Virus record (IMG/VR): IMGVR_UViG_3300037316_000030
Location: 1 to 35,780 of that record
Length of the DNA stretch: 35,780 nt
From: a virus
Reading direction: 5' to 3' (one strand)
The first letter of the stretch is position 1. Every line of letters starts with the position of its first letter. The notes beneath the pieces were generated by a model, which ran no database searches, was not told the DNA's origin, and saw only the letters and a list, made by a program, of their open reading frames with translations. Made by a program: the position numbers and the translations under genes. Below, one piece after another: positions 6,106 to 14,810 of this stretch.

Positions 6106-7080
6106 TTATGCCACCACCTCGATGTCGTTCTGTGGGAAAGCTAAATCGCTGAAGCACTCACTCTTGGCTGGGCAGTTCTTACAAAACGGGCCGATATTGC
6201 GATTCGGTCGCACGCCACGGCGGAGCTGCGCACGTCGGCGTAGCTGCCCCTTGAGTTCTTCCTGCGCCGCCTCGATGTGGGCGGGCGTGCGGTCGAGGAA
6301 GAGCATCTCGAACGACTCGCTGTCAGGACGCTCAACACCAGGGTGGCGCTCCACCTCGGCCCGTGCCCACTCGAGCTGACGTTTCTTCGCCCAGGTGTCG
6401 AAGGCGTCGGGCTGTGTCGTGTCAGCAGCACAAATCGCTTCTTCGATGAGCGTCTTCTGCGTCGGCTTCTCCGCCTTCCAGCGGTAGGTATAGATGCCGT
6501 CGAAGATGATCCCGTCGATCTTGATGCCGAGCACCTCCTGTGCCACCCACAGGTTATTGGTGAGCTGCGGGTCGACGTCCACGAAGTCGAGCTTCTCCAT
6601 ACGCCCGTACGTCTTGCGCTCCACCATGAAGTGGAGCTTCTTCTTGCCGATCTTCATGCCGGTCTTCATGGCGAAGATGTTGTCGATGATGGCCTGGTGC
6701 ACCTGGTTCGTACCGGGGATCTTTGCTCGGCAGTCCAGCTCGGTGTAGACAACCTCGACCGAGTCAAGCATGTTGGCGTAGTGCCGCTCGTACCGCTGCA
6801 TGAGCCAGTACGCCGTGGCATACGGTTCCTCGGTCACCTGATCGAGGTCGATGAGGTCGGGTATTCCACCGCCGGCCTCGGCGACGATCCCGGCGAGTTC
6901 CTGTCGCCAGTCCTCGTGCCGCCAGAACGCATCGCAGAGCACGCCCATTGTCGAGCCGAGGATCATCGGATCCGACGCCTCGCCTCGGATGCCCTTGACG
7001 TACTTGTACCACCACCGGCGCTCGCATGATGTCAGCTCGCTGAGTTCGGTATGGCTGCTGAGGTTCTTGGCCCTGGTCAC
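6106..7080 (-). CDS. Cas4-like PD-(D/E)XK nuclease with Fe-S cluster motif
   Basis: The 324-residue protein has the RecB/Cas4 nuclease layout. Near the N-terminus is TELSELTSCERRWWYKYVKG with C19. The catalytic acid D133 lies in IIDNIF, followed by E154-x-K156 (VERKT). The C-terminus has C300, C303 and C309, which with C19 give the one-plus-three cysteine pattern that holds a 4Fe-4S cluster in Cas4 and AddB. The family resects DNA ends to give single strands. The GTG start at 7080-7078 overlaps the previous stop (GTGA) and has AGGAG upstream. Beside a Sak4-like ATPase and SNF2 helicase, a recombination role is likely; nothing links it to a CRISPR array, none being present. Confidence 0.85.
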   Translation of the reverse strand: MTRAKNLSSHTELSELTSCERRWWYKYVKGIRGEASDPMILGSTMGVLCDAFWRHEDWRQELAGIVAEAGGGIPDLIDLDQVTEEPYATAYWLMQRYERHYANMLDSVEVVYTELDCRAKIPGTNQVHQAIIDNIFAMKTGMKIGKKKLHFMVERKTYGRMEKLDFVDVDPQLTNNLWVAQEVLGIKIDGIIFDGIYTYRWKAEKPTQKTLIEEAICAADTTQPDAFDTWAKKRQLEWARAEVERHPGVERPDSESFEMLFLDRTPAHIEAAQEELKGQLRRRAQLRRGVRPNRNIGPFCKNCPAKSECFSDLAFPQNDIEVVA

Positions 7081-7316
7081 TTTACAACTACTCCTGCGCT
7101 TGTCTTCACTTCGAGCGATACCCGGCACGCATCCTCTGCGTTCCACAGGGCATAGTCGGGAAGCACGTACAGCTCGGGAACCTGCACCCAGTTCTTAGCC
7201 GTGTTGTAGATCCAGCTCCGAACTTTCCCCTGTGAGTCACGGTCGTAACGGAAGAACACGACGTGCCCAGTCTGGTAGAACTGCACTTGCTGCACACATA
7301 CCCACTCAGTGTCCAC
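7077..7316 (-). CDS. Hypothetical protein, 79 residues
   Basis: A 79-residue protein starting at GTG 7316-7314, with AAGGA about 9 bases upstream inside the end of the helicase gene. The composition suggests a small beta-sheet fold, rich in Val, Tyr, Phe and Trp with alternating hydrophobic residues. I recognise no motif. It overlaps the helicase by 11 bases and the Cas4-like gene by 4, so it is embedded in one translation-coupled string. Its ending (SAGVVVK) shares the stop/start GTGA with the nuclease gene. Confidence 0.65.
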   Translation of the reverse strand: MDTEWVCVQQVQFYQTGHVVFFRYDRDSQGKVRSWIYNTAKNWVQVPELYVLPDYALWNAEDACRVSLEVKTSAGVVVK

Positions 7317-8700
7317 GTAACACGTCCTTTATCGATTGCCCGACGACGACGTCGAGCATGTCCTGCTTAAGGTTCCGAGTCTTCTCAACGTACTGGTCAA
7401 TGGTGTTCCTCGCAATGATGTACCACAAGAACACGGTGCGATGCAACTGCCCCTGCCTGCGCAGGCGTCCGATCTTCTGGTTCACAATCTCCGGTGTCCA
7501 GTCCGGATCAACGATGACCATGTGGTGTGCTGCCTGCTGCAGACCATCCAGGCCCTCAGACATCGTGGCGTCGGTGCCTACCAAACACTGCACATTACCG
7601 GTCGCAAACTGCTCAAGGACACTGGCCCGTTCGTCGTCATTCTGGTCGCCAGTGTACGCAGCGGCTGAAACACCGGCAGCGAGCAGCGCCGTCACGATCT
7701 GGTAGACGGTGCCCTTGAACTGAGCGAACACTACGACGCTCTTGCCATCAAGCTCGTCGACAATGAGGTCGACGCACGCCTGCGCCTTCGAGCCCAGCTC
7801 GTCTATCTCGCCGAGCAGCGCAGCGTTCCAGTCGCTGCTCAGTTGACGGAGCCGAGTGATTTTGGAGACCTCGTTCTGCGCAAAGACTACGGTGTCTCCT
7901 TCTTCCATCCAGAAGTGCTTTGACATCTGCTCGTAGAGCTTGCGCTCATGGGGAGAGAGGTCGACCACCAGTGCAGTCTCCACAACTTCAGGAAGATCAA
8001 GTCCCAGCGTGTCCTCGGAACGCATGACAAGTAGCTCTCCGAAGTCACTAGCGATCTGTTGAAGGGCACCAGGTCTTGGGTCGCCGACAACCTCGATAGC
8101 CCGAACAGCTCGCCCTCCGAAGGTTTCCATATAGCAGAAGAAATGTTCACGAGCCCACCTCCAAAACGACGGCCAGCGCTTGTGGTCGATGAGGTGCATC
8201 GCCGACCAGCACTCGTCAGCTCGGTTTAGTATCGGTGACGCTGTCGTGAGGTCCACGATTAGCGCCCGGCGTGCGAGCTTCGCCGCAGACTTGAACGTCA
8301 GCGTCGTGCGCCCCTTCAGCTTGTGCGCCTCGTCCCAGATAATGGCGTCGTGCGCTCGCCCGATCAGCCTGTCTATCTCGATGCGCATCGTCGTGTACGG
8401 GACCACCAGGGCTTTCGGGCCTTTGGCGAAGTCCCATCCGGCGAGGATGGCTGCCCGTTGTTTGGCGTCGGCGCCGACGGGCATGACGTGAACGCTGAAC
8501 TCGGGTGCCCACACTGCTCCAAGAGCTTCCCAATGTCGGAGCACGTTACGGGGCGCCACGATGAGCGGTCGCTCAGCTTCCCATGTTGAGAGCCACCGCC
8601 AACCAACCGGAGTCTTCCCGGTCCCCGGAGGATCGGCGTGCAACCATCGCTGGTGTTTGTCATCGATCACCTGTTGCTGCATCGGTCGCAGCGTCGCCAT
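7306..8700 (-). CDS. SNF2-like superfamily 2 DNA helicase/translocase
   Basis: The 464-residue protein is a minimal SF2 enzyme with both RecA-like lobes. Motifs: Walker A PGTGKT (residues 25-30), motif Ia near LIVAPRNVLRHW, DEAH box at 123-126 (IIWDEAHKLKG), motif III TTASPILN near 152-159, and motif VI QKIGRLRRQGQ near 408-418 in the second lobe. The wording of motifs Ia, II and VI is of the SNF2/phage helicase type that translocates on duplex DNA. ATG 8700-8698 has AAGGGG about 9 bases upstream, better than the earlier in-frame start at 8742, which falls inside the tRNA. It is the first protein gene after the tRNA and opens the recombination/replication run. Confidence 0.9.
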   Translation of the reverse strand: MATLRPMQQQVIDDKHQRWLHADPPGTGKTPVGWRWLSTWEAERPLIVAPRNVLRHWEALGAVWAPEFSVHVMPVGADAKQRAAILAGWDFAKGPKALVVPYTTMRIEIDRLIGRAHDAIIWDEAHKLKGRTTLTFKSAAKLARRALIVDLTTASPILNRADECWSAMHLIDHKRWPSFWRWAREHFFCYMETFGGRAVRAIEVVGDPRPGALQQIASDFGELLVMRSEDTLGLDLPEVVETALVVDLSPHERKLYEQMSKHFWMEEGDTVVFAQNEVSKITRLRQLSSDWNAALLGEIDELGSKAQACVDLIVDELDGKSVVVFAQFKGTVYQIVTALLAAGVSAAAYTGDQNDDERASVLEQFATGNVQCLVGTDATMSEGLDGLQQAAHHMVIVDPDWTPEIVNQKIGRLRRQGQLHRTVFLWYIIARNTIDQYVEKTRNLKQDMLDVVVGQSIKDVLRGH

Positions 8701-8727
8701 GTTGTGCCCCTTGTGTAATAGCGCAAC

Positions 8728-8803
8728 TGGATGCGGGTGCAAGAGTCGAACTTGCTGTCTCCTGATTATGAGTCAGGCGTGGAAGCCGTTTCACTCCCCC
8801 GCA
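8728..8803 (-). tRNA. tRNA with CAU anticodon (Met or Ile2 type)
   Basis: The minus strand folds as a complete 76-base cloverleaf. Acceptor TGCGGGG pairs with ACCCGCA (six pairs and one G-A mismatch at 7-66). The D arm has GTG/CAC with GG in its loop. The anticodon stem CCTGA/TCAGG encloses CTCATAA (anticodon CAU). The five-base variable loop and the T stem GCAAG/CTTGC with loop TTCGACT are standard. CCA is encoded after a T at position 73. The anticodon stem lacks the three G-C pairs of initiators, so it is an elongator Met or a lysidine-type Ile tRNA. It lies 5 bases after a holin-like gene and 27 bases before the helicase start, where the late and DNA-metabolism modules meet. Confidence 0.92.
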
Positions 8804-8808
8804 GTGAA

Positions 8809-9174
8809 CTACTTTGCAGGTGGTGCCTGCGCCTTATCGTTGATCTCCTTGACTGCAGGGGCGAGTTGCGCCACAAGCGCCTTTGGATCATTGAGCACGC
8901 CGTTGACGAGATGGTTGATGACGGCGTCCTTAGCGTTGAGGTCAGCGACGAACTTCTGCACCGTAGCGGGCGACGCTACGACCTGTCGAATGATGGCAGC
9001 GAAAACGATGGGCAGTGCGAGGGTAACTGCTTCCCGCACCGTGGTGATGTGGTTGGTCTGCACCCAGGTGACGACGACGCCGCCTGCAGCGACGACCGAG
9101 CCGAGTGAGAGCGCTGGCTCCCTGGTGAGTAGCTCCCGCCCCTTGGCGACGAGCGTCTTGACGAACTTGAGCAT
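8809..9174 (-). CDS. Two-span membrane protein, holin candidate
   Basis: The 121-residue protein has a basic N-terminus (KFVKTLVAKGRELL), a first hydrophobic span near residues 20-36 and a second near 43-65 ending in IIRQVV, then a soluble Ala/Lys/Val-rich tail. This resembles small two-span actinophage proteins in lysis cassettes, so a holin is plausible but not proven. ATG 9174-9172 has GGAGGA upstream. A GTG at 9228 would add 18 residues and is the alternative. It follows another membrane protein gene; the endolysin itself lies far upstream at 27604-28482, so the lysis genes are split. Confidence 0.6.
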   Translation of the reverse strand: MLKFVKTLVAKGRELLTREPALSLGSVVAAGGVVVTWVQTNHITTVREAVTLALPIVFAAIIRQVVASPATVQKFVADLNAKDAVINHLVNGVLNDPKALVAQLAPAVKEINDKAQAPPAK

Positions 9175-9237
9175 GACGTGTTCCTCCGCTGCGAGACGAT
9201 CCCAGTACGGGGTCGATGGTTCCTTCACAATGCCACC

Positions 9238-9708
9238 CTACACCGTTCGGTGGGCGGATGCCAGTGCGTCGCTGGCGAGGACCGTAACCTGAGCGTCGAC
9301 ACTGGCCTGAGGTGCAATCACAGCAGCGGAGGCGGCATCGAGCACTACTTTGGCCGCAGCTTCCTGCGCCGGAAGTCGGGAAGCAAGCTGTTCAACCTGC
9401 TGGCTGATCGTCTGCTGCCCCGCACCCTTGGTGCTGACCGCCGTATTGACCTCGTGTATCTCGGCCTCGACCCGAGCAAATGCCTGTTTGTCGGCCTCAA
9501 TATGGGCGAGCATGACGGCGGAGTTTGCGGAAGCCTCGGTATGGATGGTAGCGAGCGTTACCTGTAGAGACAGCAGCACCGGAGCGATGTCGGCAAGATG
9601 AACGGCGACCGTGATCGCTTTCCACAGGTGCTTGCCAACCCAAGCAATGCCGACCAGGATGGCGAAGAAAGCTGCTATGCCGCCGAGCCAGTAGTACCAC
9701 GCCATCAT
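9238..9708 (-). CDS. N-terminally anchored membrane protein with long helical domain
   Basis: The 156-residue protein begins with a strongly hydrophobic span (residues about 6-27: WLGGIAAFFAILVGIAWVG), followed by a second moderately hydrophobic stretch to about residue 52. The rest is Ala/Gln/Glu-rich and probably helical or coiled coil. ATG 9708-9706 is preceded by GGGG. Its pairing with the next two-span membrane gene suggests a lysis pair (holin/antiholin) or a spanin-like role, but no lipobox or other lysis signature is visible. It could equally be a membrane-associated virion or host-takeover protein. Confidence 0.6.
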   Translation of the reverse strand: MMAWYYWLGGIAAFFAILVGIAWVGKHLWKAITVAVHLADIAPVLLSLQVTLATIHTEASANSAVMLAHIEADKQAFARVEAEIHEVNTAVSTKGAGQQTISQQVEQLASRLPAQEAAAKVVLDAASAAVIAPQASVDAQVTVLASDALASAHRTV

Positions 9709-9761
9709 TGCCCCATCAGGTCGTCGAGCAGGGGTGAGAGTCCCTGTGTGGCTATGAGCAT
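9705..9761 (-). CDS. Possible 18-residue leader peptide ORF
   Basis: In the 77-base gap after the 1672-residue gene, ATG 9761-9759 opens an 18-codon frame (MLIATQGLSPLLDDLMGQ). Its TGA at 9707-9705 overlaps the ATG of the following membrane-protein gene. This arrangement is what a translationally coupled leader would look like. No good ribosome binding site precedes it and its short length makes chance likely. Within it, CAGGG and CCCTG can form a weak 5-bp hairpin. Confidence 0.22.
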   Translation of the reverse strand: MLIATQGLSPLLDDLMGQ

Positions 9762-9785
9762 AACACCAGTGTGCCTGTAACAGTG

Positions 9786-12700
9786 TTACAACAGCTTGCT
9801 CTTGTCGAAACCCTTGCCTGCACCGACCAGGATCTTCGACGGTTTGGGCGGCTTCTCGACAGTGGGCTTGAATGCAGCGAGTGCGCTCTTCACCCCATGT
9901 GTCTTGGTCCCGTGTCCCTTCGGTGCCTTGATGAGCGTCTCCTTGAGCACTGCCTGGCTGTGTTCACCTTTCGGGTGAAGTCCTTTGACACCACCACGGG
10001 GTGCGGCGCCGCTGCCATGACCGGCGAGGTGCTGGTGCATGGTGAGCTTGCCTCCGCCCTTCATGCGCAGTCCGCCCTTCACGCCGCCCTTGCCGGTCGA
10101 GAGCTTCTTTGCTTTACCGAGCGCCATCTTGAGTTTCGTGCCGTAGCTTGACTTCCGTCCCCGACTGCCACCTTGGCGTGGATGCAGCTCGTGGTAGGCG
10201 AGCGTGCCATAGCGGGGGTGTACGGTAGCGGGCTGGTTCTCTCGAGCCAGTGCCTGGCGCACCTGCGATGCCGGTGTCTGTGCGGGCAGAACAAACTTCT
10301 CCAATGCGGACTGGATGCCTCCCTTCGCCGTGGCGAGCGAGACGGCCGGGATGCCTGCCAGGAGCTGCTGCAGGTCATGTGCAGGTGACGTGCCCTGCTG
10401 TTCGGTACCGTACGGACCGACGGTGGGAAAGTTGTCCTTGCTCGACGTCGGCGCTTGATAGGCGTTTCGGAGCAGGATGTTGAGGAACGGGTTGACAGCG
10501 TTGACGATGCCCTGCGGTGTTACGAGCGACGCAGCGTCGGAGAACGGGTTGAGGAACTTGGGGTTAACGAGCCCGAGGCCAGGTACCTGCAGTAGGCCGG
10601 CGTAGGCGGACGGGAGCTGCGTGCCGTTGCCGTACTCATTAGCCATCATCTCTTGGTTAACTTGGCCGAGTACCAGGCCGATGGACGCAGCAAGCGGGTG
10701 GTCATACCCGATGGACGCCATGATCTTGAGGATGCCCTTTTGGAATGTGTAGAAGGGAACCACGCTCTTGACGATGTTGCGCTCGAACGGGCTCATGTCG
10801 TTGAAGTCGATGAGTGCCTTCTGTGACTTCTCCAGTGCGGTGATGACGTCGTCGCCGGTGCGTACGCTGTGCAGGTATACGGCAACACGACCGATGTCGT
10901 CGATGGCTGCGGCCGGTGCGGAGATCATGTTGGTAACGCCACGGAGTGCGACCTTCACCTTGCCTGGACCGGCCGCTTCAGCTATGGCCTGCTTGATACC
11001 TTCGATGCCCCTGGCGGCAGGGATGGCTGAACGCTCGGTGCCGATCTCGCCACGAAGCCCACCGGCGACAGCCCCTGCCTTGCCCTCGAAGCTACGGTCG
11101 CCGGCACCGAGAGACTGCATGAGGATGTTGCGGCCGGGATCGATCTCGCCGTTACGGAACGACTCGAAAGCGTCGCTCCAGTCACGCAAGCTGACGCCTG
11201 TCTTGGCTGCGAGGATAACGTGCCCGAGGATATGGTTGACGAAGAACGTCGGGTGGAACGAGAGCGTCAGCATCTTCCACGGCTGCGTGACGTTCTGTAG
11301 ACCACGCAGGACCATACTGTCGGGTGCGGCCTTCTCGTACTGCTTGAGTACGTGCACGATCGCACTGGGGATCTGCATGGTCGGATGGCCGAGACCACGG
11401 GCGACCACATCACCAAGGGCGTTGCGGGTGCCTGCGAGCAGGTACTGCCGTTCGGGGTCCCACGCCTGATGTCCGGGCAGGAAGCGGTCACCTTCGTTGT
11501 AGGGCTTGGCGTAGGTGTCCTCGAGGAACTTGGCGAGTGCATTGGTGTGCATCTCGTGCGTCGCCTCGACGATGCCTGCCTGCAGTGCTGATAGGCTCCG
11601 GGTCCGAGTGGCAGCCTGGATGCGTGCGTTGCGTGTCCCGGCCACTTCTGTCTTCCCGAGGTCACGACCTTGCTTGCCAAGCGACACCGAGCTGTAGACC
11701 AGGTGCTGGACTTCGCTGTCAGTGAACGAGCGTACGTGGACTGGGTCGAAGCCCTGCTGTGCGGCGATGCGGAGCACGGTATCCCAGCCCTCTTGGATAT
11801 GCCCGTCGACCAACGCCTTCGCCAGCTCGGGATTGTGCAGCGCCTCCTGGTGCAGCGACTTGATGCTGTCCCAGATCGGTTTGAAGTGGGCGGACACCTG
11901 AGCCATAGCTGGGTTGGCAAGCTCACGTCCGACGCTATCGATCGAGCGATCAATGCCAGCGCCGAGCTTGTTCCGCATCAGCTCGGCCGGGAGTGTGTGC
12001 TGCTCGAACGATTGCTTCAGCTTGTCCAAGCTCTTCTGGATAGCGATCTTGCGAGCACCGAGTTCGGCAGCTTTCGCCGCTGCCTGCTCGCTGTCACGAA
12101 CTGCATATGCGCTGTTGACCGCACGCTGCTCCAGCTCATATTTCGACCCGGTGACGTCGAGCGCCTGCCTTACTACTTGGGGTCCGGTCTTTGGGACAGC
12201 TAGCGGAGCTTTCGGTCCGAGCGCACCTCGTGCCTCGACGGGCAGGTTCTTCTGCTGCGCACCGATAGCCTTGGCAGAGCCGGGTGTCTCGCCTTTGAGT
12301 TGTTCCTCGCTCGCCTCGACGGGCAGGCGTTCAGCGCTGAGGCGTTCCCGTGCAGCCTTGTCGGCAGCGTGTACGGCGTCCAGCTCGACGCTGATCTTCG
12401 CCAGCTCGTCTCGCATGGCGGCCATCTCGGCTGCTGCTTCGAGACGCACCCTGGGGATCGTGCTGTTCTCCATGCGCTCCACGACACGGAGCCGCTGGGC
12501 GACCGAGGCCATGATCTTCTGAGACTTGGGGCTGAGGTCGGGGAAGTTCTGGGAGATGTGGTCGAGGCCCTTGCCGCTCGTCTCACGCAGGATGTTGGTG
12601 CGTTCCTCGGCTGCGTCCCGAAGCCCGCTGATGGAGTTGTCGATGATGGTACCTAGCTCAGTGCGTGAGCCGTTGGTGTTGTTCAACCATTCGTCTGGGA

Positions 12701-14804
12701 TGCGCAGCTCGCTGCGTTCGCCGGCACGTACGAGGGTCTTGCGCATGTCCTCGATAGCGGTTGGTGTGGCGTGCCGTGCGACGGCGTCCTCGACGGCGGA
12801 GACGTGTTCGAGGTGCGCCATCAGCTCGTCACCCATGAGACCGTCCGCCATCTTGGCGGTGACTACCTTGGTGGTACCGTCGGGCATACGGATCTCACGA
12901 CCGACGAGGTACTTAGCGGCAGCGGCCTTGGGTGCGGCGAAAGCGTCGCTGTTCTTGATCTCACGTCGGTTGATGTCCTGCATGCGTAGACGTTCACGCA
13001 GCACCTGACCGACACCTCGAGCCTGAGTCAGGAACCGGTCGGTGTGGGAGAGCGCACGCACGACAGGGTCGGGCAGGTGCGAGACGGCATCCGCCGCCCA
13101 CTGCTTGATCGGGGCGTGCGCAGCGTGCTCGAGGGCGTCCTGCATCGGACCCTTCGGCGAGCGTGTGAGTCCGAGCGTGTTGGGCTGCTCGTCGGTGTGG
13201 GCCTGTGGACGCTGGAGCGCCTCGGCTACATCCTTCAGGCCCTCGGGTGGTGTGACCTCATCGTCGTGGCGGATGAGCGCATCTTTGATCTCTTCACCAG
13301 GGTGCACGTCGATGTTGACGGGCTCCTTGCCTGGAATGTCGGTGCGCTCGATCTTGTCGTCGGTGGTCAGCTCGTTCGGGAGATGGGCGACCTCGTCGGC
13401 GATACCCCGGTCGCCGGCTGCGACGGCAGCCTCGTGGCCGGCCTGGTAAATCTCAGGGGAGACTCGGGTGTGGTAGACGGTGCCACCCTCACCGGCGTGA
13501 CCTTGCGCCTCGGTGAGGCTCTTCGACCACTGCGGGCCGACGGTCGGAGATCCGGCCTGCTCGCCGTGGTAAAGGTCGACGGCGGTGCCGGGCGTGGCGC
13601 CTTCCAGAGCGAGCCGGTGTAGCTCGCTGGCGGCAGCGACGGTCTTGGCCGCAGCGGCGATATCCTGCGGGTCGCCGTTCTGCGCCGCTTCGGCGGAGCC
13701 CTCCAGGGCGTCCTTCAGTCCGTTCGGCTGGGGGCCGTGACCAAGATTCTCCGAGACGGCCCGTTCCAGTGCCTCCTTCAGGCCACCGTTCCCAGGCCCG
13801 ACTGCCCCGGTCGGTTGTGCCACGGAGGGGGTCGGAGGCTCCTGGGGCACTACAGGGGCCTCTGCGGCCACGCCTCCTGGGGTCGCTGTCTGGGCCGCTT
13901 CGGCGGCAGCGTCGGCCTCGTTCGCCGCCGTGGTGGTCCCCTCGAGCGAGGCGGAGGCGGCACGTCCGAGTGGGCGGATGATCTGGTCGATGAGGGAGCT
14001 GTAGGGGTGGGCGACCATGTCGATCTTGTTGAGCAGTGCACCCTTGGCCTGCGACGCCTCGGAGGTCCAGTCGACGCCCTTGTCCTCGGCTTTGGCGATG
14101 GCCTGACCGGCAGTCTGGAGCACGCTATCGGTGATGTTGGCCTTGGAGAAGGCTGCCTTGTCGCCATTGGCGAGATCGTGCGCTGCCTGAGCAGCCGTAG
14201 ACATCTCGTCGGCGCTGTAGCCGGCGTCGGCAGCCCGCCCTGCTGCCATGGCCGCTGTCCCACCGGCGTCACCAAGCAGTCCCTCGACCCCGCCTGCGGC
14301 ACCGGCGATGTTGCCGACGTTCTGCACAATCGGCGTCAGCAGCCCTGAGTGCTCGTACTGTTGCCCGAAGCTCTGCGGTGTGTACTGCTGACCGCCCAGG
14401 AGGTTACCGACGTCGGAGCGCAGGCCCTGCGTCGAGGGTCCGTAGGGATCGAGGACGTTGATGGCGGTACCGGCGAACGACGAGAGAATGCCCTTACCCA
14501 TCTCAGCGGCAGGGGCGAGGTGCCCGTGCAGTGCCTGGTCAGCGACATTCTCGATACCGGTGAGCGAGCCCGTTAGGGAACCGACAAGCTTGCCGATACC
14601 GAGCTGCGGAAGATGCAGTCCAAAGAGGGTGCCGCCACCATTGGGGGCCTTGGCCTTCTGTTCGGTTACTTGCTGAAGCTGCCCGAGCGTCTGGTTGGCG
14701 ATGGCGGGCGTGATGCCTGCCGCCTCTGCATACTGGACAGGCGTGTATACCGCCGGTCCTGTTTGCGGCGTGGGCGGCGTGGTCAGCCCGTAAGTACCGG
14801 CCAT
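9786..14804 (-). CDS. 1672-residue multidomain ejection-type virion protein
   Basis: This is the largest gene and probably an internal virion protein injected with the DNA. Residues about 1-330 are low-complexity Ala/Gly/Thr sequence. Residues about 395-485 have the pattern of a phage ADP-ribosyltransferase-like fold (VDLYHGEQAG, then GPQWSKSLTEAQGHA and GGTVYHTRVS). Residues about 690-1000 look helical. Residues about 1180-1360 (PTFFVNHILGHV, later DFNDMSPFERN and VVPFYTFQKGI) resemble large polyvalent-protein-associated segments of podoviral ejection proteins. The last ~95 residues are strongly basic with many Gly, Lys and His, suggesting DNA contact. Order after adaptor, nozzle and two smaller ejection-like genes supports the role. 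ATG 14804 has GGGG about 11 bases upstream. The ART call is tentative. Confidence 0.7.
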   Translation of the reverse strand: MAGTYGLTTPPTPQTGPAVYTPVQYAEAAGITPAIANQTLGQLQQVTEQKAKAPNGGGTLFGLHLPQLGIGKLVGSLTGSLTGIENVADQALHGHLAPAAEMGKGILSSFAGTAINVLDPYGPSTQGLRSDVGNLLGGQQYTPQSFGQQYEHSGLLTPIVQNVGNIAGAAGGVEGLLGDAGGTAAMAAGRAADAGYSADEMSTAAQAAHDLANGDKAAFSKANITDSVLQTAGQAIAKAEDKGVDWTSEASQAKGALLNKIDMVAHPYSSLIDQIIRPLGRAASASLEGTTTAANEADAAAEAAQTATPGGVAAEAPVVPQEPPTPSVAQPTGAVGPGNGGLKEALERAVSENLGHGPQPNGLKDALEGSAEAAQNGDPQDIAAAAKTVAAASELHRLALEGATPGTAVDLYHGEQAGSPTVGPQWSKSLTEAQGHAGEGGTVYHTRVSPEIYQAGHEAAVAAGDRGIADEVAHLPNELTTDDKIERTDIPGKEPVNIDVHPGEEIKDALIRHDDEVTPPEGLKDVAEALQRPQAHTDEQPNTLGLTRSPKGPMQDALEHAAHAPIKQWAADAVSHLPDPVVRALSHTDRFLTQARGVGQVLRERLRMQDINRREIKNSDAFAAPKAAAAKYLVGREIRMPDGTTKVVTAKMADGLMGDELMAHLEHVSAVEDAVARHATPTAIEDMRKTLVRAGERSELRIPDEWLNNTNGSRTELGTIIDNSISGLRDAAEERTNILRETSGKGLDHISQNFPDLSPKSQKIMASVAQRLRVVERMENSTIPRVRLEAAAEMAAMRDELAKISVELDAVHAADKAARERLSAERLPVEASEEQLKGETPGSAKAIGAQQKNLPVEARGALGPKAPLAVPKTGPQVVRQALDVTGSKYELEQRAVNSAYAVRDSEQAAAKAAELGARKIAIQKSLDKLKQSFEQHTLPAELMRNKLGAGIDRSIDSVGRELANPAMAQVSAHFKPIWDSIKSLHQEALHNPELAKALVDGHIQEGWDTVLRIAAQQGFDPVHVRSFTDSEVQHLVYSSVSLGKQGRDLGKTEVAGTRNARIQAATRTRSLSALQAGIVEATHEMHTNALAKFLEDTYAKPYNEGDRFLPGHQAWDPERQYLLAGTRNALGDVVARGLGHPTMQIPSAIVHVLKQYEKAAPDSMVLRGLQNVTQPWKMLTLSFHPTFFVNHILGHVILAAKTGVSLRDWSDAFESFRNGEIDPGRNILMQSLGAGDRSFEGKAGAVAGGLRGEIGTERSAIPAARGIEGIKQAIAEAAGPGKVKVALRGVTNMISAPAAAIDDIGRVAVYLHSVRTGDDVITALEKSQKALIDFNDMSPFERNIVKSVVPFYTFQKGILKIMASIGYDHPLAASIGLVLGQVNQEMMANEYGNGTQLPSAYAGLLQVPGLGLVNPKFLNPFSDAASLVTPQGIVNAVNPFLNILLRNAYQAPTSSKDNFPTVGPYGTEQQGTSPAHDLQQLLAGIPAVSLATAKGGIQSALEKFVLPAQTPASQVRQALARENQPATVHPRYGTLAYHELHPRQGGSRGRKSSYGTKLKMALGKAKKLSTGKGGVKGGLRMKGGGKLTMHQHLAGHGSGAAPRGGVKGLHPKGEHSQAVLKETLIKAPKGHGTKTHGVKSALAAFKPTVEKPPKPSKILVGAGKGFDKSKLL

Positions 14805-14810
14805 GACCGA

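Noticed and set aside
6106-7080. CRISPR-associated context for the Cas4-like nuclease
   Set aside because: No repeat-spacer array or other cas gene is present; Cas4-like nucleases are common in phages without CRISPR.
8728-8803. Initiator tRNA reading of the CAU tRNA
   Set aside because: The anticodon stem lacks the three consecutive G-C pairs characteristic of initiators.
9721-9755. Weak CAGGG/CCCTG hairpin as a terminator after the 1672-residue gene
   Set aside because: Only five pairs, no U-tract, and the following gene's ribosome binding site begins at once.
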